Shown in pieces: positions 13,433 to 25,320 of a DNA stretch of 64,000 nucleotides. The notes under the pieces were generated by a model. It saw only the letters and a list, made by a program, of their open reading frames with translations. It was not told where the DNA came from and did no database searches. A program made the translations under genes and the position numbers. Position 1 is the first letter of the stretch. Every line of letters begins with the position of its first letter. The DNA comes from Trichobilharzia regenti. Lineage: Eukaryota > Platyhelminthes > Trematoda > Strigeidida > Schistosomatidae. Location: assembly GCA_944472135.2 (NCBI GenBank), contig OX235270.1, positions 120,481,842-120,545,841 on the forward strand, in the 5' to 3' direction.

Positions 13433-13732
13433 TCAAAATAACTCGACTTGCTGGTCCACATCTGATTTCTTAAAATTGACTGTACTATGGTGTCTGATTT
13501 CCGCCCTTCCAAAAAATGTTTTCACATTAACCTTCTCGTAAGTTGTTTGATAGTTAGTAATACAGCAGTTATCTTTGTCCTTCCTTGTAGCTGCGAGATA
13601 TTTCCCATTATGAGGCTGAGATATGAAGAAACTGTGTGTTAGATGTGTGTGTGTGTGTGTTAGATGATGTAATGTGGTCGGTAATATTGGGGTTGAGAGG
13701 ATACAATTATGTGAAGAGGAAAATTCAGTCAA
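13433..13732 (-). other. Unrecognised open frame
   Basis: 99 codons, half of them from a GT-rich stretch that gives a His-Thr-Leu run. The second half (TRKDKDNCC, EKVNVKTFFGRAEIRH) has a protein-like composition, but I do not recognise it. It could be a repeat remnant. Confidence 0.2.
13644..13660. repeat. GT microsatellite
   Basis: About eight GT units inside a longer GT-rich stretch. Confidence 0.85.
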
Positions 13733-14419
13733 TGGTATTGTAAACTTGTGTAGGCTGAGGCGACTTGGATAAGTGCGACCTATTCTAGTGCATCACCTTA
13801 CTAACCAAACAGTGTTGACTGGAATCCTCAAGACGCCACTAGTCACTGTGTACACGCTATTGCTGAGATGGGTCAAAATCATTCTGAATAATGGAGATGT
13901 ATTCACTTCTAAACCCATCAAATCATTATTATTCTTAAATTATTCTTTCTTTGTTTTCTTCCTATAGACTTCCCGTAAACTGCAGGTTTATTTTTATCCC
14001 AATAAATAACATTAACTAGGAAGGCTGGTTAATTGCTACCTTTCTTTCACTCTTTTATTTCAAAGGTTTTCCCGCTGTAATTACGGTTTCTGTTTTCTCC
14101 CTTATATTTCATCGACACTATCCCTTTTTATAAACACTTTCAATCAGTGTGTTTTCGACACATTTTAATGCCATTTCCTATTCAATCCTATAATAAATAC
14201 CTTTTGAAGCTGTAGATGTGAAGCAGTTAATTAAGTTCGACGAATGAATGGATATGGCAACTGAAGAAATTGGGGCAATTGGTATAACAACATTTCTGGG
14301 TAGAAAAATAAAATTAAACCAAATTTTCCAATAACGAATAGAGATCAGGCAAATTTAATTTCTCTCTAAGCATTAACGTTTTCCCCATTCCTTCGCTTTA
14401 AGCTATGGAGTTTTGGTAT

Positions 14420-14585
14420 AGAATTTTTTATGCGGTGAAGTTGCTAGCCCCACGTTCAACTACCCTCTTTCTTCCAAGCTTCTTACCGACTAGTCGAGGC
14501 TTAGGAGTGAGTCTTCTGGGAAGGGAAACTGGATCATATGCTTCTTGGCTGGCTAGCATTCTGTCCCTGAACCACTGACTCACAC
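14420..14585 (-). mobile_element. tRNA-derived SINE, family 1, old copy
   Basis: Recognisable blocks in SINE order: ttgctagccccacgttcaac, ccgactagtcgaggc, gtgagtcttctggg and the head end. Heavily diverged. Confidence 0.45.
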
Positions 14586-15294
14586 TTCACACTTATTGAC
14601 TACTAAGTAGAAATGGTTTTTTCGCTTTCGCCTATTTAAAGCTTGAAGTAATTCTTGTTATGAAAAATAATTTCTGCATGGTAACTAAGGTGTTGGGGAA
14701 AAAGAAAATCCAGTTTTATGCCAGTAGTTGTCCAGAGGTAAAAGAAATTAATTCGTGTTCTCTAATTATATGTATTATGAATGTAACAGGTTAATGAGTT
14801 AATTGATTTATTCATTTATTGGTGCCTCGATACATATCAGTTGATATTTGAACTTTTGATCGAAATAAATGACGATAATAGTTTAAATATGTATTATTGA
14901 TATAAATATGTATGTGTTTTTGTTGGTGTAGTTGTCTTCTCCAAGCTTTTCGCGAAGCTTTCAACATCTTTCTAGACAACTCCTTGAGTGCAGTTTTCAG
15001 TGTATAGTATATTTATTTGAATTCTCTAAGTCAGTGAGAAGCAAATAAATTACCAGTCTCAAAGAAGGTCGTCAAGAGAAACGCTTATATCATTCATGAA
15101 AACTGCTTTGAAAATGTTGCCTAGATACAAAGTGAGAGCATCACACACAAACTACCCAGATCAGAAAATACACATACACCAATAACATCTATCTGAGGTA
15201 CAAATTCTCCCGATCATGTGTATTTTATTCCTCATGTATATTTATTACTTCTCAGTTAAAGCAATTTAATTTATCCAGTAAAATCCTTCTGATT

Positions 15295-15551
15295 TTCATC
15301 ATGAGCTGAAATTAGTTAGAGAACCATTGGAAAGCCTTGGAGTACTGGACAGCTGTTACGTCCTAGTTTGGGACTCGCCTTGTAACTAGAAGGTTCTGGG
15401 TTCGAATCCCAGTGGGTGCGTACTGATGAAGAGTCCAAAACTAGGATGAAACAGCTGTCCAGTACTCTCAGGTTTTCCAATGGTTCTTTAACTAATGTCA
15501 GCTTATGATAAAAATCCTGTAACCAATCAAATCCCTACAAGCCAACATTTG
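15295..15551 (+). mobile_element. Foldback SINE with hammerhead-ribozyme-like core, 15-bp target duplication
   Basis: A tRNA-like arm (ggttctgggttcgaatccc) is followed by CTGATGA (15423-15429), a stem-forming gtcc...ggat, GAAAC (15448-15452) and a tail. A 79-base inverted copy of the second half lies just upstream (15298-15376 against 15431-15509, about 88% matching), so the transcript could fold into one long hairpin. The flanks repeat aaaatccttctgatt exactly (15280-15294 and 15552-15566). The layout matches the hammerhead-bearing SINE-like repeats known in schistosomes (Sm-alpha), except that two to three extra bases follow CTGATGA. Confidence 0.75.
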
Positions 15552-16167
15552 AAAATCCTTCTGATTGAACTAAATGAAAATGCTAAGTCTCTTACCGAAA
15601 TGTGGGTACATTTGAGCGATGTGTAGAAATGCTCATTCTGTATACCACTATTGGCTACTAGCAACCTGATAAATAATACTTGAATTCAGTTTGTGACACT
15701 TAAATGTTGTCATTATTATTATTCACTGAAATGAAGTATTTTTTTTTCTATATAACTAATTTAATTGATGTCAGAGTAGAATATGTCAGGAGCTGATATC
15801 AGTGAGATTAGAATAACAAGTTGATGAGTGATAGACATATACTGTTTATTCATTGTTTCCTAATACTTGATAATGCGCATTTGTCATTTCATTGAGAAGT
15901 AAGCCCAAAAGCTTCTTCTTCACAATGTAGCATATTACTAATTAAGTCGAAATTTCTAATTGCTTGGGGTTGATTAGTCCATGTAAAACCCTTTCTACAC
16001 TCCAAATTTTGCAAAAAGCATAGAAAATGCAGGAATTAAAACAGAATGATAAACAGCAGTGCCACAGACAGAACAACTAAGTAAAGTGCAGTGAGGCTGT
16101 GCATGATACTGTAGGTGAAACGGAGTCACCAGTCATCGTTCTGAAATCTCCATAATACTGAAGACAA

Positions 16168-16420
16168 CACTTCTGTAACAGCAGAAGGCAAGACACGGAA
16201 GCCAAGGTATGTTTTCAAGTGATCAAACCGCAATTTTTTATCTATACAGTTTATACTCTAACCCATCACTGAGCTTGTGATCTTGGTGTACATTAAACGA
16301 CATGAAATAGAATGTTGAAATACATATGTATTAGTCTATCACTAATGTAGTATTGAACTGTGGGAATATATGAGAATAACATTCCATTGAAATACATTGT
16401 CTGCATCACACCATTACACG
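16168..16420 (+). repeat. Dispersed repeat R1, copy 3
   Basis: taacagcagaaggcaagaca, ccatcactgagcttgtgat, gtagtattgaactgtggg and acattgtctgcatcacacca. The head taacagcagaaggcaag resembles the start of repeat R2. Confidence 0.7.
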
Positions 16421-16648
16421 TCTATGCTTTTATATGTGCCTAAGACATACAATCAATCATAAACTGACACCATTTTTTACCTGCCTATATTTATACCTAT
16501 TCCAGTATATTCTGAATTTAAGAAAGCGACATCTCAGCTCAACTCATTTAGTAAAGCTTTATATCATTAAGCAGTAGATATCGGAAAGCAAAAAATATTT
16601 GATTTTAACAATTGAAACTTCGTTACCACCATTGCAATCTTTCACTTA

Positions 16649-17197
16649 ATGATAACTGTTCATCAATTCCATACTGGACACAAATACACCCTTCCGTATG
16701 AAATACCTGCCTGCGAGATACTAACACAGCGTATTAGAAACGCGGTAAAACGAGCATTCCCTGCTGCCGAATTACGTTGTATCTTTAAGACTACTTCTCT
16801 TCTGCGTTCGGGAGTAAAAGACAAACTGCCTAATTTCGCCTCATCCATGTGTATCTACCAATTTAATTGCTCCTGTGGAGCCAGTTACATAGGTCGCACA
16901 ATTAGGCGTGTTTCTCGTCGAATTTCCGAACATCACCCTGCGTGGTTAAGCAAAGGCCAAACAAAATCTATCCGTAGCGCTATTTTGGCTCATCTGGTGG
17001 ATACAGAACATAGGATTGATGTTAATCAAGCTTTCAGAGTTATTTATCGGATACCAACAAATCTCAACTTCGCCTTAAGAGTTCGATTACTAAATATTGC
17101 TGAGGCTGTTGGGATCCACATTAAAAAGCCTAATTTGTGCGTCCAAAAGAAGTTAGTTCAGACGCTGTCCCTACCTTGGCCATCTAGGTTTGAATGA
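16649..17197 (+). pseudogene. Penelope-like GIY-YIG endonuclease C-terminal fragment
   Basis: 182 codons, of which the element supplies those from about LPYEIPA onward. [18 protein letters not shown] holds the GIY-YIG core with Cys pairs, [11 protein letters not shown] is the conserved EH motif, and the end GLC-like (NLCVQKKLVQTLSLPWP) is shared by all type B copies. The RT domain is absent (5' truncation), and the start Met probably belongs to host DNA. Confidence 0.75.
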
Positions 17198-17470
17198 TTC
17201 TCAATTTTCGTGAAAATTTCCTAATTTTAGTTGATATCCTACTCGCTATTATATCTTTATTACTATTATAATTTAAGTATTTTTAGTGAACTGTAATTGC
17301 ATTGATCTTGCTTTACAAATCGATATTATTTAAAAAACACTAATATTGTTATTAACTACCAACCTTGAATATTCTGTGTATATAAACATGTATATAATTG
17401 TAGAGCCAGAAGAGGAATTTATCGAAAAGAATATTCTTTGCTCGATTATATTGTGTTTTATAAACTGATT
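16670..17470 (+). mobile_element. Penelope-like 3' end (type B), 5'-truncated
   Basis: Carries the GIY-YIG ORF and a 3' UTR of about 270 bases ending tagagccagaagaggaattt...ttgctcgatt. Copies at 17517-18130 and 32225-32881 share both parts. Confidence 0.8.
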
Positions 17471-17516
17471 TTACACAATTTTCTCTAAAATAAAGACAAC
17501 GATAATAGTAAACAGA

Positions 17517-18130
17517 AAGATTGAGCGAAGAAATATTTACTTTTCAATTAGATCCTCATCTCACTCTGGCTCTACTCTAATATATATAGCATTTTAATTA
17601 CAATACAACAGTTTGCCAATCAAGTGGCGATAAGTATGTTAACAATAATTAAACAGTGTTAATGGGTTAATAGTTAACGAAGAAAATCAATAGATTTAAA
17701 AGGTGGAAATGGATAGAATAAATTAATTTTACAAGAATAACACGTAAATTAAAGATAAAGTGGTCAAAATAAATAAAATAAATAATTTAGACAAATATAA
17801 TTGTATAGGTTTAGGGGGAGGGGATGACGCAGTCCTGTTTATCCATTCTTGTGACGATGGCCACGGTAGGGAAGGTGGTTGTACAATTTTTTTCTGTACA
17901 CATAGGCTTGGCTTCTTCAGATGAATGCCAATCGCCTCAGCCGTCTGTAGAAGACGAACTCGCAAAGCAAAATTAAGATAAGTTGGAATGCGATAAATAA
18001 TTTTAAATGCTGTATTAACATCAATCTTATGCTCAGTATCAACGAGGTGGGCTAAAAAAGAGCTACGAATAGATCTTTTTTGTCCCTTACTTAACCACGT
18101 TGGATGATGTTCGGAAATACGACAATGAAC
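17517..18130 (-). mobile_element. Penelope-like 3' end (type B), opposite orientation to its neighbour
   Basis: On the - strand: [57 protein letters not shown], then 3' UTR ending agagcc...ttcgctcaatctttc at 17517. It faces the 16670-17470 copy tail to tail with about 46 bases between. Confidence 0.8.
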
Positions 18131-18145
18131 TTGCCTAATAGTGTA

Positions 18146-18365
18146 ATAACAGAAGACAAGGGCCAGGAAACAGATCGTTTATCAAGGAAATCAACACATA
18201 TTTATAGATTTTCATGTACATATTATAGATTATTCTTAGCAGAAAAACACAGTCCTCTGATTGGTTTTTTCTCATGGAAAGTTAACCTAGGATCTCTTTG
18301 TAGCTGTTTCTTGAATGTCAGATCACCTATATGTTAACTGTATCCGCCTACACAAAGCCTTTCTT
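18146..18365 (+). repeat. Dispersed repeat R2, copy 1
   Basis: aacagaagacaagggccagg, cagatcgtttatcaagg, cagtcctctgattggtt, gaatgtcagatcacctat and gtatccgcctacacaaag occur in the same order as the inverse copy at 23045-23275. Confidence 0.75.
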
Positions 18366-18425
18366 CTCATTTTTCTCACGATTAATACTGTCCACCAATT
18401 TTGGCTAACAGCCAGCTCTCACTAC

Positions 18426-18600
18426 ACTAGTAGTTCAATAATAGAATGCCTGCCAACCGCGCACGTTGTCCGGGTTCGGCTCCAAGCCGACGTACTCCTT
18501 AAACTTGCCTGCGTGGTAATAAGTCCGGTAAAGAGGGAGGGCTGGGCGTGAGACTAGCAGCACACCCCGTAAAAGACATAACTACTACTGAAAATTCAAA
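18426..18600 (+). mobile_element. tRNA-derived SINE, family 1, diverged
   Basis: Head gcctgccaaccgcgcacg with a B-box-like gggttcggctcc, then ggtaaagagggagggctggg and gactagcagcac, in the same order as the 33.2 kb copy. The tail is lost or replaced. Confidence 0.6.
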
Positions 18601-19499
18601 GTTGAAGATGCAAGCCTTTCTTTTACTCAGGACACAAAGAAATGAAGAGAAGACGTACAACCTAAAGAATCTTTTTCTAAGAAATATTTTCAATAAAAAG
18701 TTCAGTATTAGTATGAATTATTGTTGAGGTAGTGAAACATATTAACAATTCAGTGGGCAGTTTTAATCCATGTAATTCACTTTCCTCTGAATAGTTTCAC
18801 ATACCTTAATAACATCATGGTCACCCTTAACTTGAGAAATTAATTAATTTAATAAATCCTGTGTACGCCAAATATAACTGCCTCTCTCAATAATTACAGT
18901 GACATTGATCGCACCTCACCTAGTAGATTTCTAGACTTAATTCCTAAATTCGTGCTTGTCCTTTATATTTATTATTATTATTCGAAACATTTCTATTAAT
19001 TGTGCATCAGCATTCATGTAGATTTCGGTGTTCTAGATGTTCATCTAGATGTCGGTGTTCTCTTTTGTTCTAAATTTTAACATTTCTTTTAAAGAACTTG
19101 TGTCTGCAGTCATACATATTTATTGATTTTGGATGGTTGGAGGCCAAAGATAGAAATTCATGATTGGTCTAGTGTAACGTGGGTTCTAGCCTCTAAGAGT
19201 GCATGAGTCCCTATATCGAGCGATCCAACAGTATTTCAGTGGGCGTGATGTCACAGCATCATCAAGCTCGGTGACTGTACTGCAGCTTGATTGATAAACT
19301 TTATTCAGTCAAGAAAACTGAGGGTGGTTACTTATTAGTGACCAGTAACTGTATGTATACTAACAAAAGTCAAGTGAATTTTCAAATTTTGTATGCTAGT
19401 TCGTATTCATGTAGATAAAGTAGGAAGAGATGTTTAAGCTGCCCAGTTGCGCAGTTGCTAAAGTGCATTTCCACTTATTTTCTTCCTTCATGCTCTTTG

Positions 19500-19857
19500 G
19501 TGCAGTCGAAAGTCGATAGATACCCTTCTCATGTTAACTCCAACTGTGTATACAAATTTACGTGTATCTGAGGGAGCAGTTACATTGGGAGAACAGAAAG
19601 AAGGGCACACCTCCGATTTTCTGAACATGTGCCGAAAAGCCTACGTCTCAAAGGAACAAACTCTTATACTAGCGCTATTACCAGACATCTTCTCGACACG
19701 GGTCATGAGGTGGAAATCGAGAAATCTTTCAAAATTATCAGTAGACAATGGAGCTCCATTCTCCTTAAGCTTGCCGAAGTGATTTCTATCAAACGCTTGA
19801 AACCAGACTTATGTGTTCAGAAAGAAGCAGTTATTAGTCTTTCCTTGCCTTGGTAAC
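19500..19857 (+). mobile_element. Penelope-like GIY-YIG remnant (another type)
   Basis: Two frames together give SEGAVTLGRTERR, LRFSEHVPKSL, ITRHLLDTGHEVEI, KRLKPDLCVQKEAVISLSLPW. The arrangement is that of Penelope endonuclease tails, but it is distinct from type B. The catalytic YIG is replaced. Confidence 0.65.
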
Positions 19858-20370
19858 TGGATGTCTTTTTTTCTCTCATCTGATTACGTAATCTTCGTCT
19901 TTAACCTCATCCTCCTTTTATAATCTGTAATTGTGCTTGTCTCTTGTTTCTATGATTTGAGTTCAACTCAGTGCATTATTACCTAACTTATTAATCACTA
20001 TGCATCTAACACACATCTCATCTTTATTGTGTAACTCCTTCACCATTATATGCACACATTTATTTTGTTTTAACTTGAACTGCCTGTGTAAAAACTAAAT
20101 AAGCGCAATTTTCTGAGCACTGTTTATTAATTGTGGAACCTTCTGTCAACTGACAACATGTGAAATTTGCAAGTATGTTAAAACGTTTCTGTACTTAAAC
20201 CTAATAATTTATTTAGGCTGTAAGCAGCTGATGAGAAGCCAACGAAATAAATGATGGTACCATATTATTCTGCACAAACCACTGGTGATCTTGCTTTATT
20301 CAAATTCATCAAGGGGAATAAATGAATGAAGTTTCTTCCTTCAGCTGTAGATTTGAAAACTTAATAAACA

Positions 20371-20900
20371 TATAAATACCTTCAAGGATTGGTTTTCTGA
20401 GAATTTTGTTTGATTACTTGAAGCTGAAATCAGTTAGAGAACCATTGGAAAACCTGCGGGGACTGCTAAACAGCCGTATCGTTCTGGTTCGGGACTCTTC
20501 AACAGTGCGCGTCCACTGGGATTCGAACCCAGGACCTTATACAGGCAGCTACCTGGGGTTCTAGTGGGAAGAAGCCATGACCAATGGGATACAGCAGGTT
20601 CAAGATGTGGGAGTAACTCATCGAAGAAGAAATTGTGAAGTAGTCACGCTATGCTATGAATCGGCAGAAGTTAGAATCCATGCACTGGCTGGCCATTGGA
20701 TTGGGTCTCAGTGGCTCAATGGTCGGTCTGTGAGCCAGCCTTGTAACTAGGTCTTGGGTTCGAAACCCGGTGGGTGGGAGCGTATTGATGAAGAGTTCCT
20801 AACTAGGACGAAACGGCTGTCCAGTACTCCCAGGTTTTCCAGTGGTTCTCTAACCGATGTCAGCTCATGATGAAATCCTCCATCCAATGTAATTATCTGT
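20371..20900 (+). mobile_element. Hammerhead-type SINE, two units in opposite orientation
   Basis: The left part (20410-20545) is the tail, core and tRNA-like arm on the - strand; the right part (20690-20890) is the same unit on the + strand, with TTGATGA (20784-20790) in place of CTGATGA and an intact GAAAC. The middle (20595-20690) matches the 5' body of the 5.2 kb copy (gtaactcatcgaag). The left end shares ttggttttctgagaattttg with that copy's end. Confidence 0.6.
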
Positions 20901-21264
20901 AAATCTCTGATAACCATTATAAGTGAACAAAATGTTGAATTTGAATTTAAAACTTCACCCGGTCGAATTAAAGGCAGTATCCGGCAAATAACTGCAACAA
21001 AAATATCCCATCACTCTTTAGGTCCTCTAGAGAGGTCACTGTAACAATTGTGCGAATATATTTGAAGAATATGTATTCTTTAGAGTTTTGTAGTGTTGTT
21101 AAGATTTCACTCTAAATAATGCAGCCTAGAGAATGAAAACTTGTCGGCATAATTGTTTTATAGCATTCATTCACTTTCCGAATCAAGAGTGTTTATTATG
21201 TGTATGTTATGTATGTGTATTTGTTAAACCTAGTTTTAATTCGATTAACAGGAAGTATTTTAAA

Positions 21265-21425
21265 GGGTGTTTGGCTTGTATGCTCAAAGCCCTGGTTTGG
21301 ATACCTGGTGTGGACATGGATTCATACTGTTGAGTGGTCCCTAATTAGGATAAAACACTTGTTCATTTATCTCCTATCTTTATTAGTTTCCCTAAATGAT
21401 GTTGGTTTATGATGAAATCTACTTT
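21265..21425 (+). mobile_element. Diverged hammerhead-type SINE
   Basis: ccctggtttggatacc (tRNA-like arm), actgttgagtggtccctaat, aggataaaac and tttatgatgaaatctact occur in the order and spacing of the better copies. The core is mutated. Confidence 0.5.
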
Positions 21426-22444
21426 GATAACATTAAGTAATCTAAAAGACAATGAATTCACTATTAAACTCCCACAATGAAGGAAGAGATTTTTAATCAA
21501 TTTTCGACGTTATTTGGTTGATTTTGACTAACACTGGATTCCATAAAACACGTTTTATCCTCCTTGGGAGCGACTACTGGCATGTACATTCACCCAGAGT
21601 AACTTGTAGTCCACATCTCAACAGAAATATAACACTTAGGTAAAATACAATCGGTCAATGCTTAATTCTGGGATACCCAAAATCTAATGGATCCATACCA
21701 ATAACCTAGAGTGATGATAGAGTGGTGAGTTGGAATGAAGATGTTATTCTTTTGGCTGACGATCCATGTGCTCACTGAGCCAATTATGAAATCCACTTAC
21801 TAACTAGGTCATACTTTTATGCCAACCAATAGGGTTGGCAGCTGTCTGACCCACTATATTTACTCCAGTAATGCGATATTTCACTGGTCACATATATCAA
21901 ATTAACCTTTAACTTATTGAGAAGTGTGATTCAATGAATTATTTTTAGTCTTCAGGAGGAAGATTTTTTGCGTTAATTTGTTTTCTTTTTAGAATAAATT
22001 ATTTTATGAAAGTGATCGATGCTATTCTATGTATACGCTATAAATCTATGCGAATGTATTCATTTCTGGGGGAGAGGAATCATTGATCAGTTGGAATAAC
22101 TATCTACTGTCAGGTCTAAATTTCTTATTTTATTGATATTTTTCTTCTTTTTTTTCTTTTCTCAATAATCAGCTAGACATCCACTTTTTTGGAATTTAGA
22201 AAAACTTTCAAGTTTAACTGATACGGGGCTTTTATCAAACATTGATTAATATAAATATCACTGTTAAATTTCTGACGAATGGTGGAATCATAAGTGAGTG
22301 ATACTATCGTCATACGAAGATTATTGACAATGAAAATTTTAGTGGAGTTTTGCATGTTGATCATTTTTCCTATGGCTTAATTACACCTTCTACGTTCATT
22401 CTTTTATCGATTCACTTGCTTTCCTGATGGCTTCCAGATTGAAT

Positions 22445-22640
22445 TTTGAAGTTTCGATGGGGGTAGTGTCTTTACGGGGTAGTTTTGCTAACGTCATGTT
22501 CAATAATCCCTCATCACTGGCTTACTGAAGGACAGTATAGGGAAAGGATTGCATTATCCGTGGATGGAAACCGGACTGTGTTCATCGCTGATCAGCATTC
22601 TGCAAGTGAACAACAGATGCATACTTATTAACACGTGTAA
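22445..22640 (-). mobile_element. Possible old SINE, family 1
   Basis: Weak block matches only: ggggtagttttgctaacgtc, cctcatcactggcttactg and a diverged head near 22570. Could be another repeat. Confidence 0.3.
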
Positions 22641-23014
22641 CTTTTTTGTCTGTTGCCTCCTATTCGTCGACTTAAAAAAAAGTTTTTTAACTCTCAGATA
22701 TATATGTTTTTTAAGAATACATTTTCACCATACTTGTATTTTGAGGTACTCAAAATTTAGCACGAGACTTACGAAAAATTAAAAAAGTTATGTTTTCATT
22801 TATTTCAATGAAGACAGGGTTTCTTGATGTGGCGAAAGCGCAAGTAGAATTGTTTCTACTGCCTAGAGAATTTCGTATTCTATGTATTAACAGTTCTTCC
22901 AAATAGTTGACAAGGTTTTGAGTGATTTGGTCCAAGTGCTAAACCATCCGTGGTGAGAGCAGGCTGCTAGCCAAATTGGTAGGCATTAATTTACTTCAAC
23001 GTTTATGTCCCAGT

Positions 23015-23275
23015 TATTGTTATTATTGTTATTATTCAACAGCCGACCAAAGCACACTTTGCGTAGGCGGATACAGCTAAAATATAGATGATCTGATATT
23101 CAAGAGACAGACACAAAGAGATGCAGGGTCAACTTTCTGTGAGAAACAACCAATCAGAAGACTGTGTTTGTCTGTTTGAATAAGCTATAATAATGTACAT
23201 GAAAATATATAAATGTGTGTTGATTTCCTTGATAAACGATCTGTTTCCTGGCCCTTGTCTTCTGTTGTTACACAT
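23015..23275 (-). repeat. Dispersed repeat R2, copy 2, with AATAAC tail
   Basis: Reverse complement of the 18146 copy. On its own strand it ends in AATAAC repeats (ttattgttattattgttatt on +), a tail typical of LINE or SINE 3' ends. It may be the 3' UTR of a non-LTR element. Confidence 0.7.
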
Positions 23276-23877
23276 CGTCCAGTGTGTAAAACTTAAATAT
23301 CTGTAGGTTGAATAATATGATTATGAACAGTAAATAGTGTTGATAAAAGTATAAAACTTGGGCACTGTGATAGAGTATAACTCCATAATGGATACGATTT
23401 TATTTTGATAAATCACACAGGGTTGTACAGTTATATTAACTGATGACGTTTCGATTACAAACTATTGCTCATAATCATATCAAGTTACTCACACAGCTGT
23501 TTTTCTTCAGTTATATACATATGTGGAATCGATTACATATTGGATTAAAAATCAATGTGAAATAATGTCCATTCTGAAACAATAGTACGAGTGTTATTGA
23601 CCCATTACAATTATGTGGGAATTTCCAATGTTTTATACGAGTGTTTTTTTATAGTCATAATAAGTTACTTGTTAGAATTTTGTGATCTGTTTGAATTGAA
23701 ATAGAATTTTAAGATTATTTATTATCCTCTTCTGATTTGACCGGCGATAATAATATCTTCCATATTTCTGGTATTTGCATTGAGTCATTCCTATTGCATG
23801 TGTTGGGTGTAGACTCGATGAACAAGGATTCCGTAATCAATCTCTCTCTCCACCTACCTAGATTACCTTTTAGAATT

Positions 23878-24693
23878 TTAACCCTCTCTCACCCTATTGT
23901 ATGGTTGTTTGTTAATGTGTGAAGTGCAATAGCTGAGCTTTTTTTCTAAATTATTTATCTTTTCAGGGTCAACCATTCTTACCTTAGCTAAATTCTTATG
24001 TTCTGATAATCTGACTATCCCTGACCTACTAGTTTGACCTATGTAGTTGACCTCACAATCATTGCAGGGTATATTGTAAATTATGTTATTTTGTCTAATT
24101 GCGTCCACCGGGTCTTTTAGACTACAGAGCTTGTCTCTGAGTGAGCGTGTAGGTTTAAGTGCCATCCTAATTCCTGCTTTATTTAGAATCCTACGTAGGG
24201 TTTCAGCTGTCTCCTCTTTATATGGTATAAGTGTAGATGACTTATATTCTGTCTTATTTATGTTATTATTACTAGGTTCACAATTATTTTTATTTTTCTT
24301 TTGGCCATTTTCAATCTTCGTAATGAATTTTAAAGGATAGTTATTTAACACCAACGCTTCTTCTATCTGTTTTAGTTCATCATTTAGGTCTTTTCTTGTG
24401 CTACTTAGTGCTACTGCTCGGTTTGTTAAACACTTAACTAAGCCTGCCTTAACAGTCAACGGATGAGATGAATTAAAGTCTAAGTATCTATTAGAATGAG
24501 TTGGTTTTCTGTGCACACTAGTGTGTAGTTTACCTTCTTCTATTCGTTTTATTTTACGATCTAACATCATGGCTATTTCTCCTTGTTCATTTTCCGATTC
24601 AAATGTGAATTTTATTCCCTCCACTAGTGAGTTTATGTGTGTCAAGAAGCTAGAGATACGTTCTGTTTTTAACACTATGAAAGTTTCTTCCAC
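23878..24693 (-). pseudogene. Penelope-like RT C-terminus and GIY-YIG endonuclease
   Basis: 271 codons. Opens with VEETF, the place of the catalytic YVDD box: both aspartates are glutamates, and a TAG lies four codons before. Then HRKPTHSNRYLDF, typical of Penelope thumb regions, and the endonuclease block with C-x2-C in IPCNDCEVNYIGQTSR and the LSEHKN motif. The endonuclease looks intact; the polymerase does not. Confidence 0.85.
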
Positions 24694-24864
24694 ATATCTC
24701 CACTATATTTTTGTAGTAGGATTGAATGTTATAAGAGCCATATTTTCCCAGATGTCCATAAATATGTCTGCTACAATAGGGGATATTGGTGATCCCATTG
24801 CTACACCTTCTGTTTGTCTATAGATTTTACCTTGGAATTTAAAGATAGTTGATGTGAGGCATAA

Positions 24865-25320
24865 CTAAATCCCTAAAATAATTTCTTTAATTGGCATCTT
24901 TGTCCTATGATTGAGTTCAGGATCCGCAGCTAGTTCTTTTTTAACTGCTTCTAGGACCATATTGACTGGTATATTAGTATAAAGACTAGTTATATCAAAA
25001 CTAACCATTTTTTCATCATTTTCTAGTTGAATGTCATTTAGTTTATTTTTCATCTCATATGAATTAGTTAGTCTAGAGTTTGAACAATTTCTAATGGGGC
25101 ATAATATTATCAGAGCTAAGTGTTTTGATAATTCATAAGTAGGGGTATTTCTAAAATCTACTACTCGTCGTATGGGGTAACCTGGCTTATGTATTTTAAT
25201 AGTACCATACATTCTACTAGCATTATTAGTTTTGGGCATTAAATTAAACCATTTTGACTCACCTAGTGACGGCTTCATTCTACGTATTATTTCTGCTGTA
25301 GATTTCTTAACCTTATTCAT
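24865..25320 (-). pseudogene. Penelope-like reverse transcriptase, first part
   Basis: 151 codons from a Met, and the frame is open further upstream to about 25540 without a start. Has MYGTIKIHKPGYP and VSFDITSLYTNIP. The frame breaks at 24864; the next 150 bases in another frame encode QTEGVAMGSPISPIVAD. Confidence 0.8.

Larger units (their letters stand above)
11760..14400. other. Intergenic, little recognisable
   Basis: Apart from the GT microsatellite and an unrecognised frame at 13433-13732, nothing is supported. The 11760-12180 part is less AT-rich than its surroundings and could be an old LTR, but no partner copy is present. Confidence 0.4.
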
